From assembly GCA_021204605.1 (NCBI GenBank), contig JAJPZD010000194.1:1-18517 (forward strand): DNA of 18,517 bases, written 5' to 3'. The position numbers and the translations under genes are program-made. Each line of letters starts with the position of its first letter. Position 1 is the stretch's first letter. This stretch comes from Prevotella sp. (lineage in GTDB: Bacteria > Bacteroidota > Bacteroidia > Bacteroidales > Bacteroidaceae). Of this stretch, positions 7,217-13,415 are shown one piece after another. The notes under the pieces are model-generated. The model had not been told where the DNA came from, searched no databases, and saw nothing but the letters and a program-made list of their open reading frames with translations.

Positions 7217-9481
7217 ATGGACGAGCTGAACAAGACTGAAATGGAAGAGGCCAACCATAAAATGGTGGACGATGCGTTCCAACATCTTTTAGACTGTTAT
7301 CTATCCACACGTCACAGGAAGAAAGTTGACCTCATAACAAAGGCGTTCAATTTCGCACGACAGGCACATAAAGGCGTGCGCCGTCTGTCGGGCGAACCAT
7401 ATATCATGCACCCTATCGCCGTGGCACAGATAGCCTGTTCGGAGATGGGTTTAGGCTCCACGAGTATCAGTGCGGCACTGCTGCACGATGTCGTGGAAGA
7501 CACCGATTATACTGTGGAGGACATAGAGAACATCTTCGGTCAGAAAGTGGCGCAGATTGTTGACGGACTGACCAAAATATCTGGCGGCATATTCGGAGAG
7601 CAGGCATCCGCTCAGGCGGAGAATTTCAAAAAGCTGCTGCTCACCATGAGCGATGACATCCGTGTGATTCTCATAAAGATATGCGACCGTCTGCACAATA
7701 TGCGCACCCTTGCCAGCCAGCCAGCCAACAAACAGTATAAGATAGCCGGTGAGACGTTGTATATCTATGCCCCACTCGCCAACCGACTTGGTTTGAACAA
7801 GATAAAGACAGAACTTGAGAACCTCAGCTTCAAGTTCGAGCACCCGGAGGAGTTCAAGTTGATAGAGAGTCAACTTGCCGACACCCGCAAGAAACGCGAC
7901 ACCCTATTCGCCGATTTCACGGGGCCTATCCGCACCGCCCTTGACAAAATGGAACTTGAGTATGAGATAAAGGCGCGTATCAAAAGCCCCTATTCTATCT
8001 GGAACAAGATGCAGAACAAGCACGTCACCTTCGACCAGATCTACGATATCCTCGCCGTGAGGATTATCTTCACACCAAAGTCGCGCGACGAGGAGGTGAA
8101 CGAGTGTTTCAAGATATACGTCGCCATCAGTAAGATCTACAAGTCGCACCCCGACCGTCTGCGCGACTGGGTGAACCATCCCAAGGCAAACGGCTATCAG
8201 GCATTGCACGTTACACTGATGAGCAAGACAGGTCAGTGGATAGAGGTGCAGATACGCTCCGACCGTATGAACGAGATGGCAGAGCAGGGTTTCGCCGCTC
8301 ATTGGAAATACAAGGACGGCGACATGGTTACCGATGATGAGAGCGAACTGAACAACTGGCTTCGTACCATCAAGGAGATACTCGATGACCCGCAGCCCGA
8401 TGCCATGGACTTTCTCGATGTCATAAAGCTCAACCTGTTTGCCTCCGAGATCTTCGTGTTCACCCCGAAAGGCGAGATAAAGACCATGCCGGCGGGATGT
8501 ACCGCCCTCGACTTCGCTTTCTCTATTCACACCTTCCTTGGCAGTCATTGTATCGGCGCTAAGGTGAACCAGAAATTGGTGCCGTTGAGCCATAAGTTGC
8601 AAAGCGGCGACCAGGTGGAGATACTCACCTCCAACTCACAGCACATCCAGCCCGCTTGGATTGACTTCGTCTCCACGGCGAAGGCAAAGGCGAAGATACA
8701 GGCCATACTGCGGCGTGAGGCGAGGGAGCTGCAGAAGAAGGGCGAGGAGATATTCAACGAGTATCTGAAAAAGCACTCTTTGGAGCCGACATCAGCCATC
8801 CTCGACAGTTTCTGCTACCTTTATGACATCCGCAAGCACGATATGTTCCTCAGGGGACTCGGCAGCGGCAACATAATCCTCGGTGACAAAGACTTAGACG
8901 AGATAAACGGCAAGAAGAAGCAAGCAACTTCCAACAAGTGGCGCAAGCTCGTGCCGTTCATTGGCAAGGACAAGAAAAAAGAGGCAGAGGAGACACCGCC
9001 CAACTACTTTGTGGTCAGTGAGGGTTTCAACCGCAAGAAACCTGTCATCATCACCGACGACAACATCGAACAGTTTGTATTCACAAAATGCTGTCATCCG
9101 ATACCGGGCGATGATGCTCTCGGTTTCATCGACAGCGACAACCACATAGAGATACACAAGCGCTCCTGCCCCGTCGCCGCAAGGCTGAAGTCAAGCTACG
9201 GCAACAGAATCCTCGATGCCAAATGGGACATGCACAGAAAACGTCTTTTCGATGCCACAATATCCATACGAGGTATCGACCGTATCGGCATTCTCAATGA
9301 CGTAACGAAGATAACCGCCGAGGAGCTTAACGTAAGCATCCACAAAATAGTACTCTCTTGCGAGGAGGGTATCTTCGACGGTCTTATCGACATCCGCATC
9401 CACGACAAGGACGACGTGGGCAACATCATCAAGAAACTGAGGCAAGTGGAAGGCGTGCAGGAAGTGAAGCGCAACGTTTAA
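7217..9481 (+). CDS. rel: Bifunctional (p)ppGpp synthetase/hydrolase, long RelA/SpoT homologue
   Basis: The 754-residue protein carries the full long-RSH layout. The HD hydrolase domain has R56, H65, H90-D91 followed by E94-D95, and D157 in KICDRLHNM. That is the intact metal site needed to hydrolyse (p)ppGpp, and it argues against a RelA-type synthetase-only enzyme. The synthetase domain shows YSIWNKM (259-265), HPKANGYQALH (321-331) and EVQIRS with AAHWKYK (343-366). A TGS domain covers about 409-471, a zinc-finger/CC region has C625-C626 and H647-C651, and a C-terminal ACT domain spans about 679-754. The protein makes and removes the alarmone that couples translation and nutrient state to growth. 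It follows the transglycosylase gene and is the only gene here with a strong Shine-Dalgarno sequence. Whether it is the sole RSH in the genome cannot be seen. Confidence 0.95.
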   Translation: MDELNKTEMEEANHKMVDDAFQHLLDCYLSTRHRKKVDLITKAFNFARQAHKGVRRLSGEPYIMHPIAVAQIACSEMGLGSTSISAALLHDVVEDTDYTVEDIENIFGQKVAQIVDGLTKISGGIFGEQASAQAENFKKLLLTMSDDIRVILIKICDRLHNMRTLASQPANKQYKIAGETLYIYAPLANRLGLNKIKTELENLSFKFEHPEEFKLIESQLADTRKKRDTLFADFTGPIRTALDKMELEYEIKARIKSPYSIWNKMQNKHVTFDQIYDILAVRIIFTPKSRDEEVNECFKIYVAISKIYKSHPDRLRDWVNHPKANGYQALHVTLMSKTGQWIEVQIRSDRMNEMAEQGFAAHWKYKDGDMVTDDESELNNWLRTIKEILDDPQPDAMDFLDVIKLNLFASEIFVFTPKGEIKTMPAGCTALDFAFSIHTFLGSHCIGAKVNQKLVPLSHKLQSGDQVEILTSNSQHIQPAWIDFVSTAKAKAKIQAILRREARELQKKGEEIFNEYLKKHSLEPTSAILDSFCYLYDIRKHDMFLRGLGSGNIILGDKDLDEINGKKKQATSNKWRKLVPFIGKDKKKEAEETPPNYFVVSEGFNRKKPVIITDDNIEQFVFTKCCHPIPGDDALGFIDSDNHIEIHKRSCPVAARLKSSYGNRILDAKWDMHRKRLFDATISIRGIDRIGILNDVTKITAEELNVSIHKIVLSCEEGIFDGLIDIRIHDKDDVGNIIKKLRQVEGVQEVKRNV

Positions 9482-9520
9482 CCAATCATTAGATGATTAA
9501 CCAAAAAAAATAATACTATT

Positions 9521-10504
9521 ATGAAAAGGCTATTTACAATACTGACAGCCATCACCTGTCTGACATCCGTCGCAACAGCGGCAAATCCATACGACAACCC
9601 CGATACTCTGTTTGTGGCAAGAGACGGCACAGGGCAGTTTCGCACCATTGATGAGGCTGTGGAGGTCTGCCGCGCATTCATGGAATACCACAAGGTGATA
9701 TTCGTAAAGAGCGGTGTGTATAAGGAGAAACTGATAATCCCCTCGTGGCTCACCAACATAGAGATCTGCGGAGAGGACAAGGAGAGCACCATTATCACCT
9801 ACGATGACCATGCCAACATCTTCAGCCAAGAGAAAAACGGGCCGATGGGCACCTTCCGCACATATACCGTGAAAGTGGAGGGTACCGACATAACATTCAA
9901 GAACATAACGATAGAGAACAACGCCGCACGTCTGGGCCAGGCAGTAGCATTGCATACAGAGGGCGACCGCTTGGTATTCGTAAACTGCCGTTTACTTGGC
10001 AATCAAGACACCGTTTACACCGGCACGCCCGGCACAAGAGTATATTTCAAAGACTGCTATATCGAGGGCACCACGGATTTCATCTTCGGTCCATCAACGT
10101 CCTGGTTTGAGGATTGCACCATATACAGTAAGACAAACTCATACGTAACAGCCGCCTCGACTCCTGCGGATGTGAAATATGGCTATATCTTCAACAAATG
10201 CCGACTTATTGCGGCAGACGATGTTGACAATGTGTATCTCGGCAGGCCGTGGCGGCCTTACGGCTACACACTCTTTATGAACTGTGAGCTTGGAAAGCAC
10301 ATTGTGCCGGAAGGCTGGTTCAACTGGAATGACCCCAATAACGAGAAAACGGCCCGATACTATGAATACAACAATTCCGGCGACGGTGCCGGCACATCAC
10401 AAAGAGTAGGCTGGAGCCGTCAGCTCACCAAAGAAGAAGCGGAAGATATTACGCTTGAAAACGTCTTTGGCATCAACTGCACCTGGATTCCAGAAGTGAA
10501 ATAG
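9521..10504 (+). CDS. Secreted pectinesterase (carbohydrate esterase family 8)
   Basis: This enzyme removes methyl esters from homogalacturonan, releasing methanol and acidic pectin. A signal peptide covers about residues 1-20 and ends at ATA-ANP. The right-handed beta-helix motifs of the family are present: GQAVALHTEGD (139-149), GNQDT with Q162 and D163, TDFIFG with D186, and LGRPWR with R242 and W244. Together these make the expected catalytic aspartate pair and arginine. At 327 residues it is a single-domain enzyme with no carbohydrate-binding module. It starts 39 bases after rel on the same strand, and no SusC/SusD or polysaccharide lyase gene is nearby, so it is an isolated pectin gene within a housekeeping block. 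It implies a plant-fibre diet for the host bacterium. Confidence 0.92.
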   Translation: MKRLFTILTAITCLTSVATAANPYDNPDTLFVARDGTGQFRTIDEAVEVCRAFMEYHKVIFVKSGVYKEKLIIPSWLTNIEICGEDKESTIITYDDHANIFSQEKNGPMGTFRTYTVKVEGTDITFKNITIENNAARLGQAVALHTEGDRLVFVNCRLLGNQDTVYTGTPGTRVYFKDCYIEGTTDFIFGPSTSWFEDCTIYSKTNSYVTAASTPADVKYGYIFNKCRLIAADDVDNVYLGRPWRPYGYTLFMNCELGKHIVPEGWFNWNDPNNEKTARYYEYNNSGDGAGTSQRVGWSRQLTKEEAEDITLENVFGINCTWIPEVK

Positions 10505-10506
10505 TT

Positions 10507-11286
10507 TCAATATGAGGCAGTGCAAGGTATTCCCAACGCCATCACTTTGGATTTGATTTCGTCGAGGCGCGTGGGGGATGCCTTCCGCAATGTGGCGCAT
10601 GGAGTCTCACGGTCGATGGTGTAGATCATCACCATCTGCGGACGGATGACACTTATTGCACCGAGCCAAGGCGCGACAAACTCATCGCCTGTGTTGTCCA
10701 CACACTCCCCTTCAAAAGTGCCGCAGAGGAACATCGTCTGCACGATAACATGACCGTTGAACGCCGCCAGTGCCTCGATGATTTTTTTCACGTCGTAAAC
10801 GCCGCTTACCGGTCGGTCCACCTTATTTATATAATTGAGATCAACGGTATCAAGTTTCAGTATGTTGTTGTCAACCCTCAACAGGGCCTCATGCACTGAC
10901 GGACGGTCGGCAAAAGTGGCGTTGCTTAACACCGATACCTTAGCACTCGCACAATACTTGTCGCGCAGGCATATCGTATCTTCTATAATCTCCGCAAACT
11001 GAGGGTGTGCTGTCGGTTCTCCGTTGCCGGCAAAAGTCAGGACATCCGGCAACAGCCCATCTCTTGACATCTGGATAAGTTTTGCCTCCAATGCCACTCT
11101 GACCTCCTCACGGTGAGGTCTGCGCGACTTCGCACGGTGGTCGCTATTGAACCCACACTCACAATAAATGCAGTCGAATGTGCACACCTTACCGTCGGGC
11201 GGCATCAGGTTAATTCCAAGTGATACACCTAAGCGGCGACTGTGTATAGGTCCGAAAATCGGGGATGGATATATTATCGTGCTCAT
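10507..11286 (-). CDS. Radical SAM protein, COG0731-like, substrate unknown
   Basis: The sequence carries a [4Fe-4S] cluster motif CTFDCIYC (C35, C39, C42 from the chosen start), the CX3CX2C pattern of radical SAM enzymes. A GNGEPT motif further on contacts S-adenosylmethionine. The opening MSTIIYPSPIFGPIHSRRLG, with its GPIHSRRLG stretch, resembles the small radical SAM family distantly related to the wybutosine enzyme TYW1. The start at 11286 is chosen over an in-frame ATG at 11334 because a promoter -7 element lies between them at 11310-11317. This gives 259 residues. The stop lies 2 bases from the convergent pectinesterase stop. No partner gene indicates the reaction; a modification role is possible but unproven. 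Confidence 0.82.
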   Translation of the reverse strand: MSTIIYPSPIFGPIHSRRLGVSLGINLMPPDGKVCTFDCIYCECGFNSDHRAKSRRPHREEVRVALEAKLIQMSRDGLLPDVLTFAGNGEPTAHPQFAEIIEDTICLRDKYCASAKVSVLSNATFADRPSVHEALLRVDNNILKLDTVDLNYINKVDRPVSGVYDVKKIIEALAAFNGHVIVQTMFLCGTFEGECVDNTGDEFVAPWLGAISVIRPQMVMIYTIDRETPCATLRKASPTRLDEIKSKVMALGIPCTASY

Positions 11287-11309
11287 ATCAGAATTTTCCT
11301 CTACAAATG

Positions 11310-11317
11310 CAAACTTA
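11310..11317 (-). promoter_or_regulatory. Promoter -7 element for the radical SAM gene
   Basis: The minus strand reads TAAGTTTG here, matching TAnnTTTG. A TTTG box lies 14 bases upstream (complement of 11332-11335), closer than ideal. The implied leader to the ATG at 11286 is about 15 bases, which supports that start over the one at 11334. Confidence 0.45.
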
Positions 11318-11760
11318 CAAAGTTTTTCTGACAAAAGGAAATTTTTCAGCTATCAGAAAGAAATTGTTGCAGCTTTATAATGTTAAAAGCTACTGTTTTA
11401 TTGTTATTTCCTTCGATAGTTAGCTACTTATTGTTACCATTGAAGTGTATAAAGATTCCATTGAATACACGATACTGCGTGATTGATTGATCGTGTGTCA
11501 TATTTGAATCAATAAATTAAAAGAACAGTCACCACTACACGTGAGTATCCAAATGATTTTCCGAAAAAACAACAAACAATAAAAGATATTTTTTGTCTTA
11601 TTCCTTAAATAAGGGTGTAATTGATAAGATTTGAAGATATTTTCGTGAATGCAAATATAGGGAATTTTTACCTAAAATCAATCATTTCTTCAATTTTTGT
11701 TCAATTTCCCCTTATCATTCAGTTCCCTAAGCAATCTATAAATTGTCTTTACAAATAATT

Positions 11761-11793
11761 GTGGCATTAATAATTGACTCAAGTTTCGCAAGT
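11761..11793 (-). repeat. Repeat family R1, copy 1 (inverted)
   Basis: Read on the minus strand this begins ACTTGCGAAACTTGAGT and continues CAATTATTAATG. The first 17 bases (complement of 11777-11793) are identical to copy 2 at 11983-11999, which lies in the opposite orientation. Similarity continues loosely past the 17 bases to an AATT...AATG tail shared with the other copies. Confidence 0.8.
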
Positions 11794-11999
11794 CGTCAGC
11801 AAGCGTATTTTCCAGTTTTCACTAATGTGTCTGTCAATAATTCATGTAAACATACGCCCCGTTGTGGCGTGCGGACACAATGAATTGTGTCCCTACATTG
11901 GATGAACGAGGATGTAATCGGCCTACACATCACATTTTCGGCGACTTACAGAAATCTCCGTGCCTTTTCTTTCAATTTTTTAACTTGCGAAACTTGAGT
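11777..11999. mobile_element. Possible MITE-like segment bounded by 17-bp inverted repeats
   Basis: Perfect 17-bp inverted repeats at 11777-11793 and 11983-11999 enclose 223 bp with no coding capacity, and AATTG directly abuts both outer ends (11772-11776 and 12000-12004). This is the layout of a small non-autonomous transposon with a 5-bp target duplication. However, AATT is palindromic, and a third R1 copy shares sequence beyond the repeat edge, so the boundaries are uncertain and the call is tentative. Confidence 0.4.
11845..11928 (-). repeat. Two-hairpin intergenic element, copy A (inverted)
   Basis: Read on the minus strand it starts GTGTAGGCCGATTAC (complement of 11914-11928). It passes through a CCTCGTT stretch to the palindrome GGACACAAT-TC-ATTGTGTCC (11873-11892), then CGCACGCC and a GGGGCGTATGTTT end. 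The same order of words is found in copy C at 12545-12650 on the other strand, with the 15-bp opening identical. It looks like a dispersed REP-like or MITE-like intergenic element. Confidence 0.7.
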
Positions 12000-12012
12000 A
12001 ATTGATAAATGT
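11983..12012 (+). repeat. Repeat family R1, copy 2
   Basis: The copy reads ACTTGCGAAACTTGAGT followed by AATTGATAAATGT. It pairs with copy 1 as an inverted repeat and resembles copy 3 at 12152-12185 in the same orientation, including the shared ATAAATGT tail. Confidence 0.8.
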
Positions 12013-12031
12013 AAGCGAATCCCCAGCCACG

Positions 12032-12074
12032 TGTAGGGACAGAATTTATTCTGTCCGCTCGCCCCTCAAGGGCG
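12032..12074 (+). repeat. Two-hairpin intergenic element, copy B (core only)
   Basis: TGTAGGGACAGAAT leads into the palindrome GGACAGAAT-TT-ATTCTGTCC (12037-12056). It is followed by CGCTCGCCC and a second small hairpin with CGCCC and GGGCG arms (12060-12074). The order and words match the core of copy A read on its own strand, but the 15-bp GTGTAGGCCGATTAC head is absent. Confidence 0.65.
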
Positions 12075-12096
12075 AATGATTACACCCTCTTGCCAC

Positions 12097-12126
12097 CCGC
12101 CAGGCGGTTCTCCCCTAATGGGGGAG
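12097..12126. repeat. GC-rich double hairpin
   Basis: CCGCC-A-GGCGG (12097-12107) is followed at once by CTCCCC-TAATG-GGGGAG (12110-12126), then TTAGAGGGG. These stand out as the only strongly GC-rich structures in the AT-rich interval. Words of this kind recur between genes in Bacteroidota genomes as I recall them, so a dispersed repeat is more likely than a terminator, because no gene ends here. Confidence 0.5.
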
Positions 12127-12151
12127 TTAGAGGGGACTTTGCTTCTTAGCA

Positions 12152-12185
12152 ACTTGCGAAACTAAACTGAATTAATCATAAATGT
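12152..12185 (+). repeat. Repeat family R1, copy 3 (diverged)
   Basis: ACTTGCGAAACT is identical to copies 1 and 2 over 12 bases. AAACTGAATTAATC then diverges and ATAAATGT matches copy 2 again. Its presence outside the 223-bp segment complicates the simple transposon reading of copies 1 and 2. Confidence 0.6.
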
Positions 12186-12250
12186 CTCCACAAAAAATTT
12201 GCCTAAATCATTGGATTATCAAAAGTTTTAATTATCTTTGCTGCTAAGAT

Positions 12251-12460
12251 AGTGTTTCTTGAGGCCGATTATGAAAACTAGTGTTTCACTGTTTCACTGT
12301 TTCACTGATTTTCGTTGCCAAATTTGCTAACCTGCACCACAACTATCTGTAATGGTGATTTTAACACTAATTTAACATATATTTTGTAAGAATAAAGTAC
12401 TTTTTTAGTGTTTCAAAAGTGTTTCATTTGAAACACTTTTTCGTTATATCACTGTTTCAT
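12251..12460. repeat. Cluster of GTTTCA half-sites with an 8-bp tandem repeat
   Basis: GTTTC(A/T) words occur at about 12253, 12283, 12291, 12299, 12409, 12421 and 12454. The three at 12283-12306 are a perfect tandem of GTTTCACT. Most are preceded by GT or CT, giving TGTTTCA, the half-site of parS. The cluster includes the palindrome listed separately. Clustered identical half-sites suggest cooperative protein binding or an iteron-like array, but nothing in the window identifies the protein. Confidence 0.55.
12415..12440. promoter_or_regulatory. 26-bp palindrome with a parS-like core
   Basis: AAAAGTGTTTCA and TGAAACACTTTT are perfect 12-base arms separated by TT. The 16-base core at 12420-12435 agrees with the widely conserved parS consensus (TGTTTCACGTGAAACA) at every position except the central CG, which is TT here. 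It lies between divergent genes, so a terminator role is less likely than a protein-binding site. Binding by ParB is a hypothesis only, as the central bases are normally well kept. Confidence 0.45.
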
Positions 12461-12493
12461 CGTCTCAGACACTTTCGCTTTTCAATGTTTTTT

Positions 12494-12513
12494 TTCACAC
12501 TCGTTCACACTCG
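12494..12513 (+). repeat. 10-bp tandem direct repeat
   Basis: TTCACACTCG occurs twice head to tail between the GTTTCA cluster and element copy C. A third partial copy (TTTTGCCTCG) may follow. The significance is unknown. Confidence 0.5.
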
Positions 12514-12544
12514 TTTTGCCTCGTGTACGGACACTTATTGCAAA

Positions 12545-12650
12545 GTGTAGGCCGATTACTCCCTCGTTCTCACACCGTATATAATTTATTCTGTCCGAAT
12601 TTATTACGTCCGCACGCCCCATGAACTGCACCCAATGGGGCGTTTATGTT
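12545..12650 (+). repeat. Two-hairpin intergenic element, copy C
   Basis: It opens GTGTAGGCCGATTAC, identical to the head of copy A. It then has CCCTCGTTC, a degenerate TTATTCTGTCC first-hairpin region, CGCACGCC, and a hairpin with 9-base arms ACGCCCCAT and ATGGGGCGT around 12 bases (12614-12643). It ends about 70 bases before the metallopeptidase start, so it may lie close to or inside the operon's promoter region. Confidence 0.65.
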
Positions 12651-12672
12651 TTTGAAATCTCTTATTATTTTG
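12643..12672 (+). promoter_or_regulatory. Weak candidate promoter of the restriction operon
   Basis: TTATTTTG at 12665-12672 differs from TAnnTTTG at one base, with TTTA at 12643-12646 placed 18 bases upstream. No better match was found before the ATG at 12720. If real, the promoter abuts repeat copy C. Confidence 0.25.
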
Positions 12673-12719
12673 CAAAGTATATAGGCTCTGTTGTATTTAA
12701 GGAATACGAGAGAAAGGTA

Positions 12720-13403
12720 ATGACTATCAACGGTATAGAGATAGAGGTAGAGCACAAGTCAATAAAGCACATCCATTTGTCGGTATATCCTCCGGATGGG
12801 CGTATACACGTAAGTGTTCCTCAGGAGACATCCGATGACCAGCTCCGTATGTTCATACTTAGCAAATGGGTATGGCTGTCAGAGAAGATAGAGACAGCCA
12901 CATCAAACAATATCCAGTCGCCACGTGAATATGTAAGCGGCGAGGCACACTATTTCAAGGGAGAGCTCTACCGTTTACGTGTTGAGACGTGCAACCCCAC
13001 GATGGCAAAGGTAAGCATACAAGGCGACTATATTCTGGTAAGGTGCGGCAAACAGATACAGGCAGAGAAAGCATTGAAACAATGGTATCGCGAGCAGTTG
13101 AGGGCAATGCTTCCACCCCTTGTAGAGCGCTGGGTGAAACGTCTCGGCACGCCAATGCCGAAATACGACGTACAGGCAATGAAGCAATGCTGGGGAAGCT
13201 GCAACAAGTCAAAGCAGATGATACTGTTCAATCTCGAATTGGCAAAGAAGCCATTGGAATGTATAGAATACATAGTGGCACACGAGGTAACACATCTTAT
13301 AGAGCGCACCCATACTGACAGGTTCTATAGATTGTTGGACACCTACCTGCCGGGTTGGGAGAGGCATAAAAAGCAATTGGACGAGTTTCCTATAACCATA
13401 TAA
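12720..13403 (+). CDS. YgjP/DUF45-type zinc metallopeptidase linked to a type I restriction system
   Basis: The protein has the WGSC motif (159-162 in CWGSCNKSKQ) and the zinc site HEVTH (188-192) with a third histidine at H198. These are the marks of the YgjP-like (DUF45, M48-related) metallopeptidase family. The start at 12720, MTINGIEIEVEHK, gives 227 residues and the usual beta-strand-rich N-terminus. An in-frame ATG at 12621 would add 33 residues encoded by repeat copy C and a likely promoter, and is rejected. hsdR follows after 12 bases. Members of this family often sit beside hsdR genes, as I recall, but their substrate and role in restriction are not established to my knowledge. Processing or turnover of HsdR, or an unrelated protein-quality role, are possible. 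Confidence 0.88.
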   Translation: MTINGIEIEVEHKSIKHIHLSVYPPDGRIHVSVPQETSDDQLRMFILSKWVWLSEKIETATSNNIQSPREYVSGEAHYFKGELYRLRVETCNPTMAKVSIQGDYILVRCGKQIQAEKALKQWYREQLRAMLPPLVERWVKRLGTPMPKYDVQAMKQCWGSCNKSKQMILFNLELAKKPLECIEYIVAHEVTHLIERTHTDRFYRLLDTYLPGWERHKKQLDEFPITI

Positions 13404-13415
13404 TCATAATAGGCC

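Larger units (their letters stand above)
11287..12719. other. Gene-free repeat-rich interval between the conserved block and the restriction operon
   Basis: About 1.4 kb lies between the divergent radical SAM and metallopeptidase genes. No open frame here has a recognisable product. The left part to about 11760 is AT-rich and holds small palindromes: CCTTA-AA-TAAGG at 11603-11614, and ACACGAT paired with ATCGTGT at 11467-11496. From 11761 rightward it is a mosaic of three repeat families, a GC-rich hairpin pair, and a GTTTCA half-site cluster, each listed separately. The size and repeat load contrast with gaps of 2-150 bases elsewhere in the window. It reads as a junction where insertions have accumulated. 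Confidence 0.75.

Noticed and set aside
11287..11334. Upstream ATG for the radical SAM gene
   Set aside because: A TAnnTTTG element lies downstream of it, and the family-like sequence begins at the ATG at 11286.
11538..11548. CACGTG hexamers at about 11538, 12028, 12922 and 18337 as parS centres
   Set aside because: The flanks match the parS arms at only one or two positions each, so they are chance hexamers.
12415..12440. The 26-bp palindrome as an intrinsic terminator
   Set aside because: It lies between divergent genes with no gene ending near it, and the spacer of 2 bases makes a poor RNA loop.
12251..12513. CRISPR array
   Set aside because: The repeated units are 8-10 bp and tandem or irregularly spaced, with no 25-40 bp repeats, uniform spacers or cas genes.
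12621..12719. N-terminal extension of the metallopeptidase from an upstream ATG
   Set aside because: The added 33 codons fall in repeat copy C and a promoter-like stretch, and the family normally starts near MTINGIEIEV.
11287..12719. tRNA or other structured RNA gene in the long intergenic region
   Set aside because: No cloverleaf, T-loop word or known riboswitch core was recognised; the hairpins belong to repeated elements.
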